The notes under the pieces were generated by a model that saw only the letters and a list, made by a program, of their open reading frames with translations, did not search any database and was not told the origin of the DNA. From the NCBI GenBank assembly GCA_963697565.1, contig CAVOOM010000007.1, forward strand, positions 707,069 to 771,068: a stretch of DNA of 64,000 nt. Reading direction: 5' to 3'. Of this stretch, positions 1 through 10,347 are shown piece after piece (the stretch's first letter is position 1; every line of letters begins with the position of its first letter). The translations under genes and the position numbers were made by a program. This stretch comes from CAWFSE01 sp963697565 (lineage in GTDB: Bacteria; Actinomycetota; Actinomycetes; CAVWCF01).

Positions 1-189
1 GACGAAGTCGTGCATGACCGCGGTGGACGCGTAGTTCATCGCCGAGGACAGCCCGGTGATCAGCCCCTGGTCCAACGGCGAGCGGGGCTTGAGCAGCGGC
101 ACCAGGCTGATCGGCACCGACGCCGAGGCCGCCGCGATGCCGGCCCGCTCGCTCGTCGACAGCCGGACGTACAGGTCTCCCCAGCGCAT
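1..189 (-). CDS. Partial N-terminus of alpha/beta-hydrolase-type membrane protein
   Basis: The complement starts at an ATG at 189-187 and stays open for 63 residues to the window edge. It lies 12 bp downstream of the stop of the preceding MFS gene, so it is probably cotranscribed with it. The visible N-terminus has a short basic-aromatic start (MRWGDLYVRL) and then the segment SLVPLLKPRSPLDQGLITGL. A proline- and arginine-flanked turn followed by a glycine-rich membrane helix is typical of the N-terminal membrane domain of the actinobacterial alpha/beta-hydrolase family (DUF2319-like). The catalytic domain would lie outside the window. The assignment rests only on this short stretch and is tentative; any multi-pass membrane protein with a similar hairpin would be an alternative. 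Confidence 0.45.
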   Translation of the reverse strand, partial: MRWGDLYVRLSTSERAGIAAASASVPISLVPLLKPRSPLDQGLITGLSSAMNYASTAVMHDFV

Positions 190-201
190 GCGTAGCCCCG
201 C

Positions 202-1646
202 CTAGCGGTCGGACGCCGCGGCGACGGGCTCGTCCTGCGGGAGTCGATACGCCCGCGGCGACCTCGCCGACGGTCGAGCACGATCGTGGGCTGGTCGTCG
301 GGCGAGACCGGGAGCACGACGCGCTCCTCGGCCGCCAGCTGCGCCGCGACCTGCTCGCGCAGCGCGGTGCTCTGCTCGCGGAGGGCCTCCTCGGCGTCGC
401 TGGCCGACAGCGCCCCCGCCAGCCGCGCGGCGGGCCAGGCGCGCCAGATCAGCGCCACCGCGAGCATCCCGGCGGCGCCCGCCAGCGAGACCGCCTTCGC
501 CGGACCGATCACCCCGGCGATCCAGCCGATGAGCACGAAGGCCACCGCGGTCGCGGCGTTGAAGCCGGACGCGGCCAGGCCGAGCACCCGGCCTCGGCGC
601 TCCCGCCGGGTCAGGACGGTGACCAGGGCGATGATCGTGAGCACGAAGGCCTGCAGGACGCCGGAGATGAACCACAGCGCCCAGGCGACCGCGGCCGGCG
701 GGTTGATCGAGGTGGCGAACAACGGCAGGCAGGACAGCCCCGCCAACGGAAGCACCAACTCGGTCTGGCGCTGCAGGGACAGCCGGGGCAGCAGCAGGAG
801 GCCGACCGCCGACCCGGCCGGGACAGCGGCCAGCAGCAGCCCGCCGACCAAAGGGCTCTGGTCGTCGGTCCAGCCCAGCGCGACGGCCTCAGGGGCCACG
901 AGGAACACCGCAGACAGCCACCCGAGGATCACCGGCCAGCGCCGCACCGGGTCGCCCAGCAGCTCGCGGATCGCGGTGCGCAGGTCGGTGGCCATCAGCC
1001 GGGCGGACGTGCCGGGGACGTCGGCCGCGGGCCGCGGGGTCACCGCGGTGCGGACGAGGAGGTAGGAGATCAGGAAGGTCAGGGCGTCGAACCACAGCGC
1101 GAGGCGGGACCCCACCAGGGCCACCGCCATGCCGCCGATGATGAAGCCGACCACCTGGGCCGACAGCTGGATGGAGCGGCTCATCCCCTGGGCCACGACG
1201 AGCCGCTCGCGGTCCGGCAGCACATCGGCGTACAACGACGCGCGCGCGGTCGCGAACGGCGCGGTGACCGTCTCCGACATGAGCAGGATCAGCAGCGGCA
1301 CCCACACCGGGATGGCCGGGATCGCCACCAGCGCGAGGATCGCCACGAGCAGCGCGCGGGCGAGGTCGCACCACAGCATGAGGGCGCGCCGCGGCAGCCG
1401 GTCGGCGAGCGAGCCGAGCACCGCCATGCCGAAGATCCCCGGGACGTACGCGATGGCCAGCGCCAGCGCCGCGAGCACGAGCTGGTCGGTGCGCTCGAGG
1501 ACCAGGAGCGCGATGGCGACGCGGGCCACCTGGTCGCCCAGGTCGCTGGTCGCCTGGGCCAGGAGCAGGGCGCGGGCCTCGCGCACGGCGAGGACGACGC
1601 GCACCCCCGGCTGCCGTGCCGGTTGGGCCTGCTCAGCTGCGCTCAC
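202..1646 (-). CDS. MFS transporter (frameshifted near the C-terminus)
   Basis: A major facilitator superfamily permease with about 12 hydrophobic segments between residues ~15 and ~400. The loop after the second segment, LGSLADRLPRRALML, matches the MFS motif A (G-x-LaDr-x-G-r-r). The GTG start at 1646 overlaps the glnE stop codon by one GTGA tetranucleotide, so translation is probably coupled to glnE. After the last helix comes a hydrophilic acidic tail. Near 250-285 the frame is lost: the continuing frame reads low-quality Arg/Cys-rich sequence, while the adjacent frame gives a plausible end (AYRLPQDEPVAAASDR, stop at 202). I place the stop there. The substrate cannot be told; this is the Bcr/multidrug-like MFS_1/MFS_3 class. 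Confidence 0.75.
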
Positions 1647-4642
1647 GCGTAGAACACCTTCTCGACGACGGCTCGGGCGCGCCGCGTGGCGCGGCGGTAG
1701 TCCTCCGCCAGATCCCCGGTCTGCCCCGCAGGGTAGCCAACCAGCCGCGCCACACCCGCGAGCTCGCGCACATCGGAGGGCAGCGTGTCGGAGGCGCGGC
1801 CCCTCACCAAGACGATCGCGTTGCGGACCCGGCTGGCCATCCGCCACGCGTGGCCGAGCACGTGGGCGTCGGCTGGCTCGACCAGCCCGCGCGCTGTGGC
1901 GGCCTCTAGGGCATCGAGGGTGCGCGTGGTGCGCAGCTCGGGATAGGTGTCGGAGTGGAGCAGCTGGAGGAGCTGGACGGTCCACTCGACGTCGGCGAGG
2001 CCGCCGCGCCCGAGCTTCGTGTGGGTGCTCGGGTCGGCGCCGCGCGGCATCCGCTCGGCCTCGACCCGCGCCTTGATCCGTCGGATCTCGCGCACCTGGG
2101 CCTCATCGAGGCCGCCCGCGGGGTGGCGCAGGGGGTCGGTCAGCAGGAGCAGCGCCGCGGCCACCTCCGGGTCCCCCGCCAGCGGCTCGGCCCGCAGCAG
2201 CGCCTGCTGCTCCCAGACCGCGGCGCGGCCCGCGTAGTAGCGCGCGCAGTACGCCAGCGACGGGACCAGCGGCCCCTGCCGCCCCTCCGGGCGGAGGTCC
2301 GCGTCGACCTCGAGCGGCGGATCGGTGGACGGCTCGGCCAGCAGCCGCCGCAACTCGTTGGCGACCGCCAGGGCGGCCTGCGCGGCGTCGGCCTCGGCGG
2401 CCCCGGGAAGGGGATCGTGGACGAAGAGCACATCGGCGTCCGAGCCGTACCCGCACTCGCGGCCGCCCAGCCGGCCCATGGCGAGCACGGCGACCCGGGT
2501 GGGCAGCGGGCCTCCGCGGGCGGCCTCCACCGCCCGGGTCGCCGCCTCCGCCGCCCCGACGACCGCTGCCGCGGTGATGTCGCTCACGGCGTCGCCGACG
2601 GCCTCGACGGAGAGCAGGCCGAGCACGTCGGCGGCCGCCACCCGGAAGAGCTCGCGCCGGCGCATCGCCCGAACGCCCGCCACCGCCGCCATGGGGTCGT
2701 CCTGGCGGCGCACGGCGGACAAGCGCCTCGGCGACCAGCGCCTCGCGCGGCCGCGGGGACAGCTCGGCGTCGTCGCCCAGCATCGCGACGGCGTCCGGGG
2801 AACGCAGCAGCAGGTCGGTGACGTACCTCGACGACGCCAGCAGCGTGGCGAGCCGCTCGGCGGCCGCCCCGGCGTCGCGCAGGAGCGCGAGGTACCAGTG
2901 CGTCGAGCCGAGCGAGTCGCTGACCTTGCGGAATCCGAGCAGCCCCGCGTCTGGGTCTGGGTGCTCGGCGAACCAGCCGAGCAGCACCGGCAGCAGGGTC
3001 CGCTGGATCGCCGCCCGCCGGGAGACGCCGGTCGTCAGCGCCTCGAGGTGGCGCAGCGCGCCCGCGGGATCGAGGTAGCCCAACGCCTCAAGCCGCTCCT
3101 GGGCCGCCTCCGGCGCCAGCCGGGCCTCCCCTGGCTCCAGCCGGGCGACGGCATTGAGCAGCGGCCGGTAGAAGAGCTTCTCGTGCAGCCGGCGGGCCTC
3201 GCGGCCGTGCCGGCGCCACTCGCGTTCGAGTTCTCGCGCCGGCGTCGCCGCGGAAGCCCATGGATCGCCCGATCCGGCGCAGGTCGTCCGCGTCGGTCGG
3301 CACCAGGTGGGTGCGCCGCAGCCGGTGCAGCTGGATGCGGTGCTCCAGGGTGCGCAGGAAGCGGTACGCCGCCGCCATGCTCGCCGCGTCGTCGCGCCCG
3401 ACGTACCCCCAGGTCGCCAGCGACTCAAGGGCGACGAGCGTGCTGCCGCTGCGCAGGTAGATGTCGGACTTGCCGTGGACGAGCTGCAGCAACTGCACCG
3501 AGAACTCGACGTCGCGCAGCCCGCCGGCTCCGAGCTTGAGCTGGCGGTCGGCCTCGCGCGCCGGGATGTGCGCCTCGACCCGGCGGCGCATGGCCTGCAC
3601 GTCCTCGACGAAGCGCGGACGGGTGGCCGCCTGCCACACCATCGGCGCCAGGGCCTCGACGTACGCGCGCCCGAGGTCGAGGTCGCCGGCGACCGGGCGG
3701 GCCTTGAGCAGGGCCTGGAACTCCCAGGTCTTGGCCCAGCGCTCGTAGTAGCCGACGTGGCTGGCCAGCGTGCGCACCAGCGCGCCCGACTTGCCCTCCG
3801 GCCGAAGCCCCGCGTCGACCTCCCAGATCGACCCCTCGGCGGTCTGCGCGGAGCAGGCCCGCTGCAGCCCGCTGGCCAGCCGGGTCGCGGTGGCCAGCGC
3901 CGCGGCCTCGTCCACGCCCTCGGGCGCCGCCGCGACGTACACGACGTCCACGTCGGAGATGTAGTTCAGCTCGCGGCCGCCGCACTTGCCCATGGCGATC
4001 ACCGCGAGCCGGGCCGGCGCCGCGTCGGCGGGCAGCTCGGCGCGGGCCACGGCGAGCGCCGCCTCGAGGGTGGCGCCGGCGAGGTCGGAGAGGTCCTCGG
4101 CCGTCTCGTCCAGCCCGCAGCCGCCGCTCAGGTCGCGCGCCGCGATGCCGAGCAGGGCCCGCTTGTGGGCGATCCGCAGTTCGTCGTACGCCTCGTGGCC
4201 GGCGCAGTCAGCAACCGGCTCGGCCGCCTCGGGGTCGGCGCCCACCGCGGCCAGCAGGTCGGCGCGGACCCGCTTCGGCGCCAGTCGTTGCCCGCCCCGG
4301 TCGCCGGCGAGATCCGGCCACTGGTCCGGGTGGCGGGCCAGGTGCTCGGCCAGCGCGGTGCTCGCGCCCAGGACGCCCGACAGGCGCACCCGCAGCGGCT
4401 CGTCGGCCTCCAGCGACTCGGCCAACTCGGCCGACCCGGCCGGGCCCAACGCCTGGGCGAGCCGCTGGAGGCCGCGGAGCGCCAGGTCGGGGTCGGGGCA
4501 GCCGCCCAGCGCCTCAAGCAGCAGGTCGGAGTCAAGCACGCCGTCCAGCGGCGGCAGCGCGATGCAGCGGCCGCGATCCGGCCACGTCGGCGAACCCCCA
4601 ACGCGCCAAGCGCGTCTCGACGGAGGCCTCGGGGCGGCTCAT
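1643..4642 (-). CDS. glnE: Glutamine synthetase adenylyltransferase/adenylyl-removing enzyme GlnE (three frameshifts)
   Basis: This bifunctional enzyme adenylylates and deadenylylates type I glutamine synthetase in response to nitrogen status. Two nucleotidyltransferase modules are visible: an N-terminal one with GGRELNYISDVDVVYV and a C-terminal one with GRECGYGSDADVLFV, both carrying the G-S/T-D-x-D metal-binding motif. About 1000 residues are recovered, the usual length. The ATG at 4642 gives MSRPEASVETRLARWGFAD, a normal GlnE N-terminus, but the frame then changes near 4570, again near 3240 and again near 2725. Reading on in the adjacent frame restores family sequence each time. Because the enzyme is widely conserved and all domains survive, I take the breaks as sequence errors. 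The gene lies 58 bp downstream of glnA2, the same neighbourhood as in Mycobacterium (Rv2221c/Rv2222c) and Streptomyces. Confidence 0.9.
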
Positions 4643-4700
4643 ACCGCGACCCTGCCAGACGCGGGCGCCACCACGCAGGCCCCCTCCCCCGGGCGGCCGC

Positions 4701-6038
4701 CTACAGCAGCGGCAGGTAGCGGTCGCGCTCGAACGGGGTGACCTGGGCGCGGTACTCCTCCCACTCCCGGCGCTTGTTGCGCAGGAAGAAGTCGAACACG
4801 TGCTCGCCGAGGGTCTCGGCCACCAGCTCGCTGGACTCCATCACCCGGATCGCCTCGTTGAGGTTCTGCGGCAGCGGCTGGATTCCGAGCGCGCGCCGCT
4901 CGCCCTCCGACAGCGACCACACGTCGTCCTCGGCGCCGAGCGGCAGCTCGTACCCCTGCTCCACGCCCTTGAGGCCGGCCGACAGCATGAGCGCATAGGC
5001 GAGGTACGGGTTGCAGGCGCTGTCCAGCGAGCGGACCTCGATCCGCGTCGACTGCCCCTTGGCCGGCTTGTACATCGGCACGCGGACCATCGCGGAGCGG
5101 TTGTTGTGGCCCCAGCAGACGTACGCGGGCGCCTCGCCTCCGCCGTAGAGCCGCTTGTAGGAGTTGACCCACTGGTTGAGCACCGCGGTGATCTCGGCCG
5201 CGTGGGTGAGCAGCCCGGCGATGAAGGAGCGGGCGACCTTGGACAGCTGGTACTCGGCGCCGGCCTCGAAGAACGCGTTGCGGTCGCCCTCGAACAGCGA
5301 CAGGTGGGTGTGCATGCCCGAGCCCGGGTGGTCGGCGAAGGGCTTCGGCATGAACGAGGCCCAGACGCCCTGCTCGATGGCGACCTCCTTCACGACGTGG
5401 CGGAAGGTCATCACGTTGTCGGCGGTGGTCAGCGCGTCGGCGTAGCGGAGGTCGATCTCGTTCTGGCCCGGGGCTCCCTCGTGGTGGCTGAACTCCACCG
5501 AGATGCCCATGGCCTCGAGCATCGTGATCGCCTGGCGGCGGAAGTCCTGGCCGGTCGACTGCGGGATGTGGTCGAAGTACCCGCCGGAGTCGATCGGCAC
5601 CGGGGTGACTCCCGGCTGGGGGCGGCCCTCGAAGAGGAAGAACTCGATCTCGGGGTGGGTGTAGAAGGTGAAACCGAGGTCGGCGGCCCGCTGGAGCGAG
5701 CGCTTGAGCACCCAGCGCGGATCGGCGTGCGACGGCGAGCCGTCGGGCATCAGGATGTCGCAGAACATCCGGGCGGACCCGGGCGCCTCTGCGCGCCACG
5801 GCAGCACCTGGAAGGTGGAGGGGTCGGGCTTGGCGATCATGTCGGCCTCGTACACCCGGGCGAAGCCCTCGATCGCCGAGCCGTCGAAGCCGATGCCCTC
5901 GGCGAAGGCCCCCTCGAGCTCGGCCGGGGCGATGGCCACCGACTTCAGGAAGCCCAGGACGTCGGTGAACCAGAGGCGTACGAAGCGGATGTCCCGCTCT
6001 TCCAGGGTGCGGAGCACGAACTCCTGCTGCTTGTCCAC
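4701..6038 (-). CDS. glnA2: Type I glutamine synthetase, GlnA2 class
   Basis: A 445-residue, intact glutamine synthetase-like enzyme (glutamate + NH3 + ATP to glutamine, or a gamma-glutamyl ligase of the same fold). Recognisable signatures are the N-terminal beta-Grasp segment with DGSAIEGFA, the ATP-site PKPFADHPGSGMHTH, the NNRSAMVRVP segment and the C-terminal R-S-L-D-S-A-C-N-P-Y-L-A-Y-A motif. The region that carries the adenylylated Tyr in GlnA1 (NLYDLP-like) reads PLPQNLNEAI here with no Tyr, and the length is below that of GlnA1 (~470). Both point to the unadenylylated alpha-type GlnA2 found next to glnE. GTG start. It is transcribed away from nadE across an 88-bp divergent promoter region. 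Confidence 0.92.
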   Translation of the reverse strand: MDKQQEFVLRTLEERDIRFVRLWFTDVLGFLKSVAIAPAELEGAFAEGIGFDGSAIEGFARVYEADMIAKPDPSTFQVLPWRAEAPGSARMFCDILMPDGSPSHADPRWVLKRSLQRAADLGFTFYTHPEIEFFLFEGRPQPGVTPVPIDSGGYFDHIPQSTGQDFRRQAITMLEAMGISVEFSHHEGAPGQNEIDLRYADALTTADNVMTFRHVVKEVAIEQGVWASFMPKPFADHPGSGMHTHLSLFEGDRNAFFEAGAEYQLSKVARSFIAGLLTHAAEITAVLNQWVNSYKRLYGGGEAPAYVCWGHNNRSAMVRVPMYKPAKGQSTRIEVRSLDSACNPYLAYALMLSAGLKGVEQGYELPLGAEDDVWSLSEGERRALGIQPLPQNLNEAIRVMESSELVAETLGEHVFDFFLRNKRREWEEYRAQVTPFERDRYLPLL

Positions 6039-6114
6039 GCGGCCATGGTGCTACGCGCGTGTTTCGCCCGCGTTACGCCGGGCTCCGCTCGGACGCGGCC
6101 TCAGCGGCTGCGGC

Positions 6115-6126
6115 TAGCCTCGTTCC
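6115..6126 (+). promoter_or_regulatory. Leaderless promoter of nadE (-10 box)
   Basis: TAGCCT lies at 6115-6120, followed by 6 nt and the GTG start codon at 6127. This is the spacing expected when transcription begins at the start codon, as is common in Actinobacteria. No Shine-Dalgarno sequence precedes the start. No good -35 box is visible. Confidence 0.55.
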
Positions 6127-7909
6127 GTGCCCCAGTTGCGCCTCGCCCTGGCCCAGGTCGACCCGGTCGTCGGCGACCTGGCCGGAAACGCCGACCTCAT
6201 CGCGTCGTGGACCCGCCACGCTGCCGGCCAGGGGGCGCACGTCGTGGCGTTCCCCGAGATGGTGCTCACCGGCTACCCGATCGAGGACCTCGCGCTGCGG
6301 CCGTCGTTCCAGGACGCCAGCCGCGAGACCATCGCGGCGCTCGCTGCGCGGCTGGCCGAGCAGGAGTGCGGAGAGCAGGTGGTCGTCGTCGGCTACCTCG
6401 ACCGCGTGGAGGGGGCGCTCGACGGGCTGGGCCGCCCGCGCAACAGCCCGCAGAACGCCGCCGCGGTGCTGCACCGCGGGCAGGTGGTCGCCCGCTACGC
6501 CAAGCACCACCTGCCGAACTACGGCGTCTTCGACGAGTACCGCCACTTCGTCCCCGGCGACGCGCCGTGCATCGTGCGGGTGCACGGGTGCGACGTGGCG
6601 CTCGCGATCTGCGAGGACCTCTGGCAGGAGGGCGGACCGGTCGCGGCCACCCGCGACCAGCGGGCCGGCTTGCTGGTGGTGATCAACGGCTCGCCGTACG
6701 AGCGCAACAAGGACGACGTCCGCCTCGCGCTGGCCAGACGGCGCTCCGCCGAGGCCGGCTGCTCGCTGGCGTACGTGAACATGGTCGGGGCGCAGGACGA
6801 GCTCGTCTTCGACGGCGACTCCCTGGTCGTGGCGCCCGACGGCAGCCTGCTCGCGCGCGCCCCGCAGTTCTCCGAGGGGCTGCTGCTGCCTCGACCTCGA
6901 CCTGCCCGGGTACGACGACGGCGCCCCCGCCCCCGCGTACGACGACGGCAACGGACCGCTCCCCCCGTACGTCCCGCTGCGGGCCGGCCTCGCCGACCGG
7001 CTCTCCGACGAGGCGGAGGTCTACCAGGCCGCCGTGACCGGGCTGCGCGACTACGTGCGCAAGAACGGCTTCACCTCTGTGGTGCTCGGCCTCTCCGGCG
7101 GCATCGACTCGGCGCTGGTGGCCGCGATGGCGGTCGACGCGATCGGGGCCGAGCACGTCCACGCGGTCTCGATGCCGAGCGTGTACTCCTCGCAGCACTC
7201 CCAGGACGACGCCGCCGAGCTGGCCCGCCGCACCGGCTGCCACTACCGGGTGCAGCCGATCGCGCCGATGGTCGACGCCTACCAGGGCGCGCTGCGCCTC
7301 GAGGGGCTGGCCGAGGAGAACCTGCAGGCGCGGGTGCGCGGCACGACCCTGATGGCGATCAGCAACGCCGAGGGGCACCTCGTGCTCGCGACCGGCAACA
7401 AGAGCGAGCTCGCCACCGGCTACTCGACGCTGTACGGCGATGCGGTCGGCGGCTACGCGCCGCTCAAGGACATCCCCAAGACCTGGGTGTGGCGGATCGC
7501 CCGCTGGCGCAACGGCATCGCGTACGCATCCGGCGCGGTCGCCCCGATCCCGGAGAACTCCATCGACAAGCCGCCGTCGGCCGAGCTGCGTCCGGGCCAG
7601 CTGGACAGCGACTCGCTGCCGCCGTACGACCTGCTCGACGACCTGCTCGACGACTACGTCGAGGAGGACCGCGGCGGACGCGAGCTGGTGGAGCACGGCT
7701 TCGATCCGGCGCTCGTGGAGCGGGTGCTGCGGATGGTCGACGTGGCGGAGTACAAGCGCCGCCAGTACCCGCCGGGGCCGAAGATCTCGCGGCGCGCCTT
7801 CGGCCGCGACCGCCGGCTGCCGATCACCAACCGCTGGCGCGAGACGCTCTCTTACGGTTACGGACCGCTGAGGCCGGCCAAGGCCAGCGCCACCAGCCGA
7901 GCGGCGTAG
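6127..7909 (+). CDS. nadE: Glutamine-dependent NAD+ synthetase (one frameshift)
   Basis: NAD+ synthetase converts deamido-NAD+ to NAD+ using glutamine. Residues 1-260 form the glutaminase (nitrilase/CN-hydrolase) domain with the catalytic Glu in FPEMVLTGY, Lys in YAKHHLPNY and Cys in LAICEDLW. The second half is the ammonia-dependent synthetase with the P-loop-like VLGLSGGIDSALVA and ATGNKSELATGY. The frame breaks near 6890, where CTGCTGCTG is followed by CCTCGACC. One missing C would restore LLLPLDLDLPGY and lead directly into the synthetase frame. The C-terminal end is uncertain: this frame stops at 7909 and overlaps the convergent tetR 3' end by 52 bp, whereas another frame stops at 7871. 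GTG start behind a leaderless -10 box. Confidence 0.9.
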
Positions 7910-8458
7910 CCGTCGTCGACGACCTCGCCGGGCGGGCGCAGATTCAGGGCGTAGACCATGCCGCCGACGAGCAGGTTGACCGCCAGCTCGATGTCGAGAT
8001 CAGCCGCGCAGCTCGCCGGCGCGCACCCCCTCGCGAAGCAGCGAACGGAGCAGCTCCCGCCGCGGCTCGAGCACGCGCTCGTGAAACAGCGCCCACAGCT
8101 GCGGATGGGTGCCGGAGCACGCCGCCATCGCGGGGAAGATCCGCCCGCCCACCGTGCCCTGCGCTCGCAGCCGCAACTGGTCAAGCAGCCGGATCAGCCG
8201 CTCGCTCGCCGGGCCGGCCCCGATCGGCTCCAGGTCGTCGTTGAGCGACGCCAGCGCGTCGACGACCAGCTCGTCCTTGCCCGCCCAGCGGCGGTAGACG
8301 GTGGTCTTGCCGACGCCCGCGCGCGCGGCCACCGCCTCGACGGTCACCGGCGCGAGCCCCTCCTCGGCGATCAGCTCCAGGGTGGCCTGGACGATGGCAC
8401 GGTCGGCCTCCGCCGAGCGCGGCCGTCCGATGCGTGCGGGGGCAGCGGCGGTCCCCAT
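7858..8458 (-). CDS. TetR-family transcriptional regulator (one frameshift)
   Basis: A regulator of about 200 residues. Residues ~12-58 form the TetR DNA-binding domain, with IAEEGLAPVTVEAVAARAGV and the recognition helix VGKTTVYRRWAGKDEL. The C-terminal ligand-binding domain resembles the TetR_C_11/16 class. The frame changes near 8008: the first frame ends soon after LLREGVRAGELR, and the adjacent frame continues with ADLDIELAVNLLVGG to a stop at 7858. The gene lies 93 bp downstream of a DHA2 efflux pump in the same orientation. A strong palindrome sits over the pump promoter, so this protein is the obvious candidate repressor of the pump. No promoter of its own stands out, so it may be expressed from the pump transcript. 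Confidence 0.85.
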
Positions 8459-8551
8459 GGCTAGTGGTTCCCCGGGGGTTGCCCTGGCCCGCTGGAGACC
8501 TTCGTTCGCCGACGTCGGTCACAGCCCACCGCCTCGGCGCCTGACGGCGTG

Positions 8552-10168
8552 TCAGTGGATGCGCCTGGACTGGGCCCGGGGGTCGGTCATCTGCCCGGAG
8601 GCGCCCGCCGACCACGCCACCGCGTCAGCCTGGGCGGGCAGGAACCGCAGGATGATGACCAGCGCGCAGACGACCAGGACCACCGAGATCAGGGCGGCCG
8701 CGCCCAGCGCGGAGAGGAACGAGCTCTCGGCCGCCGCGCGCAGGGTCTGCGCGGCCTGATCCTGGCCGAGCGCGGCGAGCTCGTCGGCTATGCCGTAGGC
8801 CGCCTGCACCGAGTCCCCGGCCGCGTCCTGGGCCTTGGGCGGAAGGCCGGCGAGGTCGGCCTCGATGGAGGATGCGTACACGGTCGCCACGACGGACGCG
8901 ATCACCGCGATGCCCAGCGCGGCGACCACCTGGCGGACGGTGTTCTGCACCGCGGACCCGGCTCCGGACCTTGCCGGGGGCACGGCCAGCGTCATCCGGG
9001 TGGTGCAGGGGGCCACCACATTGCCCAGCCCGAAGCCGAGGAAGAAGAAGACGATGAGGGCGAGCCACAGGGGCGTCTCGGTCTCCAGCCGGCCGATGCC
9101 GACGAACACGAAGGCCACCACGATCAGCCCGAACGAGATCACGCGGCGGGCCCCGAAGCGGTTGACCATCTTCGCGCTGCGCGGAGCGGCGAGCACCTGG
9201 CCCAGCGCCACCGGCAGGATGCACAGGCCCGCCTGCAGCGGCGAGTATCCGCGCAGGGTCTGCAGGTAGAACGTCAGGAACAGCAGAGTCCCGGAGAGGG
9301 CGGCGAAGGCCAGCGACACGGCGGCCAGGGCCGAGGCGAACGAGCGGATCTTGAACAGCCCCAGGTCGAGCGACGGGTGGTCGCTGCGCGCCTCCAGCCA
9401 CAGGAAGAGGACCAGGAGCCCGAGGCCGGCGACCAGGGGGACCCAGACGCCCGGCGCCGTCCAGTCGCGGGTGTCGCCGCCGTGGAGCAGCCCGTACACC
9501 AGCAGGAGCAGGCCGACGAACGAGAGCAGCGCGCCCAGTGGGTCGAGCCGCCCCGGGTTGGGGTTGCGGCTCTCGGGCACCAGCAGCACGATGCCGACCA
9601 CGCCGGCCAGGACGATCGGCACGTTGATGAGGAAGACCGAGCCCCACCAGAAGTGCTCGAGCAGGAAGCCGCCCAGCACCGGTCCCAGGGCGACCGCGCC
9701 GCCGACGGCGGCGGCCCAGAACCCGATCGCCTTGCCGCGTTCATGGGGCGGGAAGATCACGGTGATGATCGCGAGGGTCACGGGCAGCACCGAGGCGCCG
9801 CCGATCCCCATGAATCCGCGCAGGACGATCAACTGCATCGGGTCTTGGGCGAAGGCGGTGGCCAGCGACGCCGCGCCGAACAAGACCAGGCCGATCAGCA
9901 GGATCCGCTTGCGTCCGTACCGGTCGCCGAGGACGCCCCAGGTGAAGAGCATCGCGGCGAAGACGCAGGTGTAGGAGTTGACCGACCACACCAGCTGCTC
10001 GGTCGAGGCCCCGAGATCCCGCTGGATCGTGGGCAGCGCCACGTTGAGCACGGTGTTGTCCAGCACCACGACCACCAGGCTGACCACGAGGACGCTGAGG
10101 GCGGCCCAGCGGCGGGGGTAGGCGTCGTCGTGCGGGGCGGCGGGGGCAGGGGCGGCGGAGTCGGTCAC
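8552..10168 (-). CDS. DHA2-family (EmrB/QacA) multidrug efflux MFS transporter
   Basis: An intact 538-residue permease with about 14 hydrophobic helices, the size of the drug:H+ antiporter-2 group. The first helix carries VVVLDNTVLNVALP, the family's motif D1 (l-D-x-T-v-n-v-A-l-P). The loop between helices 2 and 3 has GVLGDRYGRKRILL (motif A). Helix 5 has the motif C-like GGAVALGPVLGGFL. I chose the GTG at 10168 because a -10 box ends 7 nt upstream and the sequence before it has no coding character. A 27-bp palindrome covers the promoter -35 region, and a tetR gene follows downstream, so it is probably drug-inducible. The substrate cannot be inferred. Confidence 0.88.
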   Translation of the reverse strand: MTDSAAPAPAAPHDDAYPRRWAALSVLVVSLVVVVLDNTVLNVALPTIQRDLGASTEQLVWSVNSYTCVFAAMLFTWGVLGDRYGRKRILLIGLVLFGAASLATAFAQDPMQLIVLRGFMGIGGASVLPVTLAIITVIFPPHERGKAIGFWAAAVGGAVALGPVLGGFLLEHFWWGSVFLINVPIVLAGVVGIVLLVPESRNPNPGRLDPLGALLSFVGLLLLVYGLLHGGDTRDWTAPGVWVPLVAGLGLLVLFLWLEARSDHPSLDLGLFKIRSFASALAAVSLAFAALSGTLLFLTFYLQTLRGYSPLQAGLCILPVALGQVLAAPRSAKMVNRFGARRVISFGLIVVAFVFVGIGRLETETPLWLALIVFFFLGFGLGNVVAPCTTRMTLAVPPARSGAGSAVQNTVRQVVAALGIAVIASVVATVYASSIEADLAGLPPKAQDAAGDSVQAAYGIADELAALGQDQAAQTLRAAAESSFLSALGAAALISVVLVVCALVIILRFLPAQADAVAWSAGASGQMTDPRAQSRRIH

Positions 10169-10175
10169 GACGGCG

Positions 10176-10219
10176 AGGCTAGGACCGCCGGTACCGATAC
10201 GCAACCGTTTCGTATCGGT
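10176..10219 (-). promoter_or_regulatory. DHA2 efflux promoter with 27-bp palindromic operator
   Basis: On the minus strand the -35 box TTGCGT (10204-10199) and the -10 box TAGCCT (10181-10176) are separated by exactly 17 nt. The GTG start follows 7 nt later, so the transcript is leaderless. A palindrome at 10193-10219 (half-sites ACCGATACG and CGTATCGGT around AACcGTT) pairs at 12 of 13 positions and covers the -35 box. A repressor bound there would block RNA polymerase. The TetR gene downstream is the likely ligand-responsive regulator (inference). Confidence 0.75.
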
Positions 10220-10347
10220 GGCGATCGGCGGTCTGGCGACGGTCCGGCGGCGCGCCAGCCCGCCGAACTGGCCCGCGGCCCCTTGAGGTGTCACCATGGA
10301 CTCGTCCGGGGACCCCGCATGGGGCCTCGAGGCGAAAGGAGCTCATC

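Noticed and set aside
1643..4642. glnE as a pseudogene
   Set aside because: All motifs and total length survive across three single-base breaks, and the same kind of break occurs in many unrelated conserved genes here, which favours sequence errors.
4800..7037. A 745-residue plus-strand frame across glnA2 and the nadE start
   Set aside because: It is antisense to glnA2 and out of frame with nadE, with no recognisable protein features.
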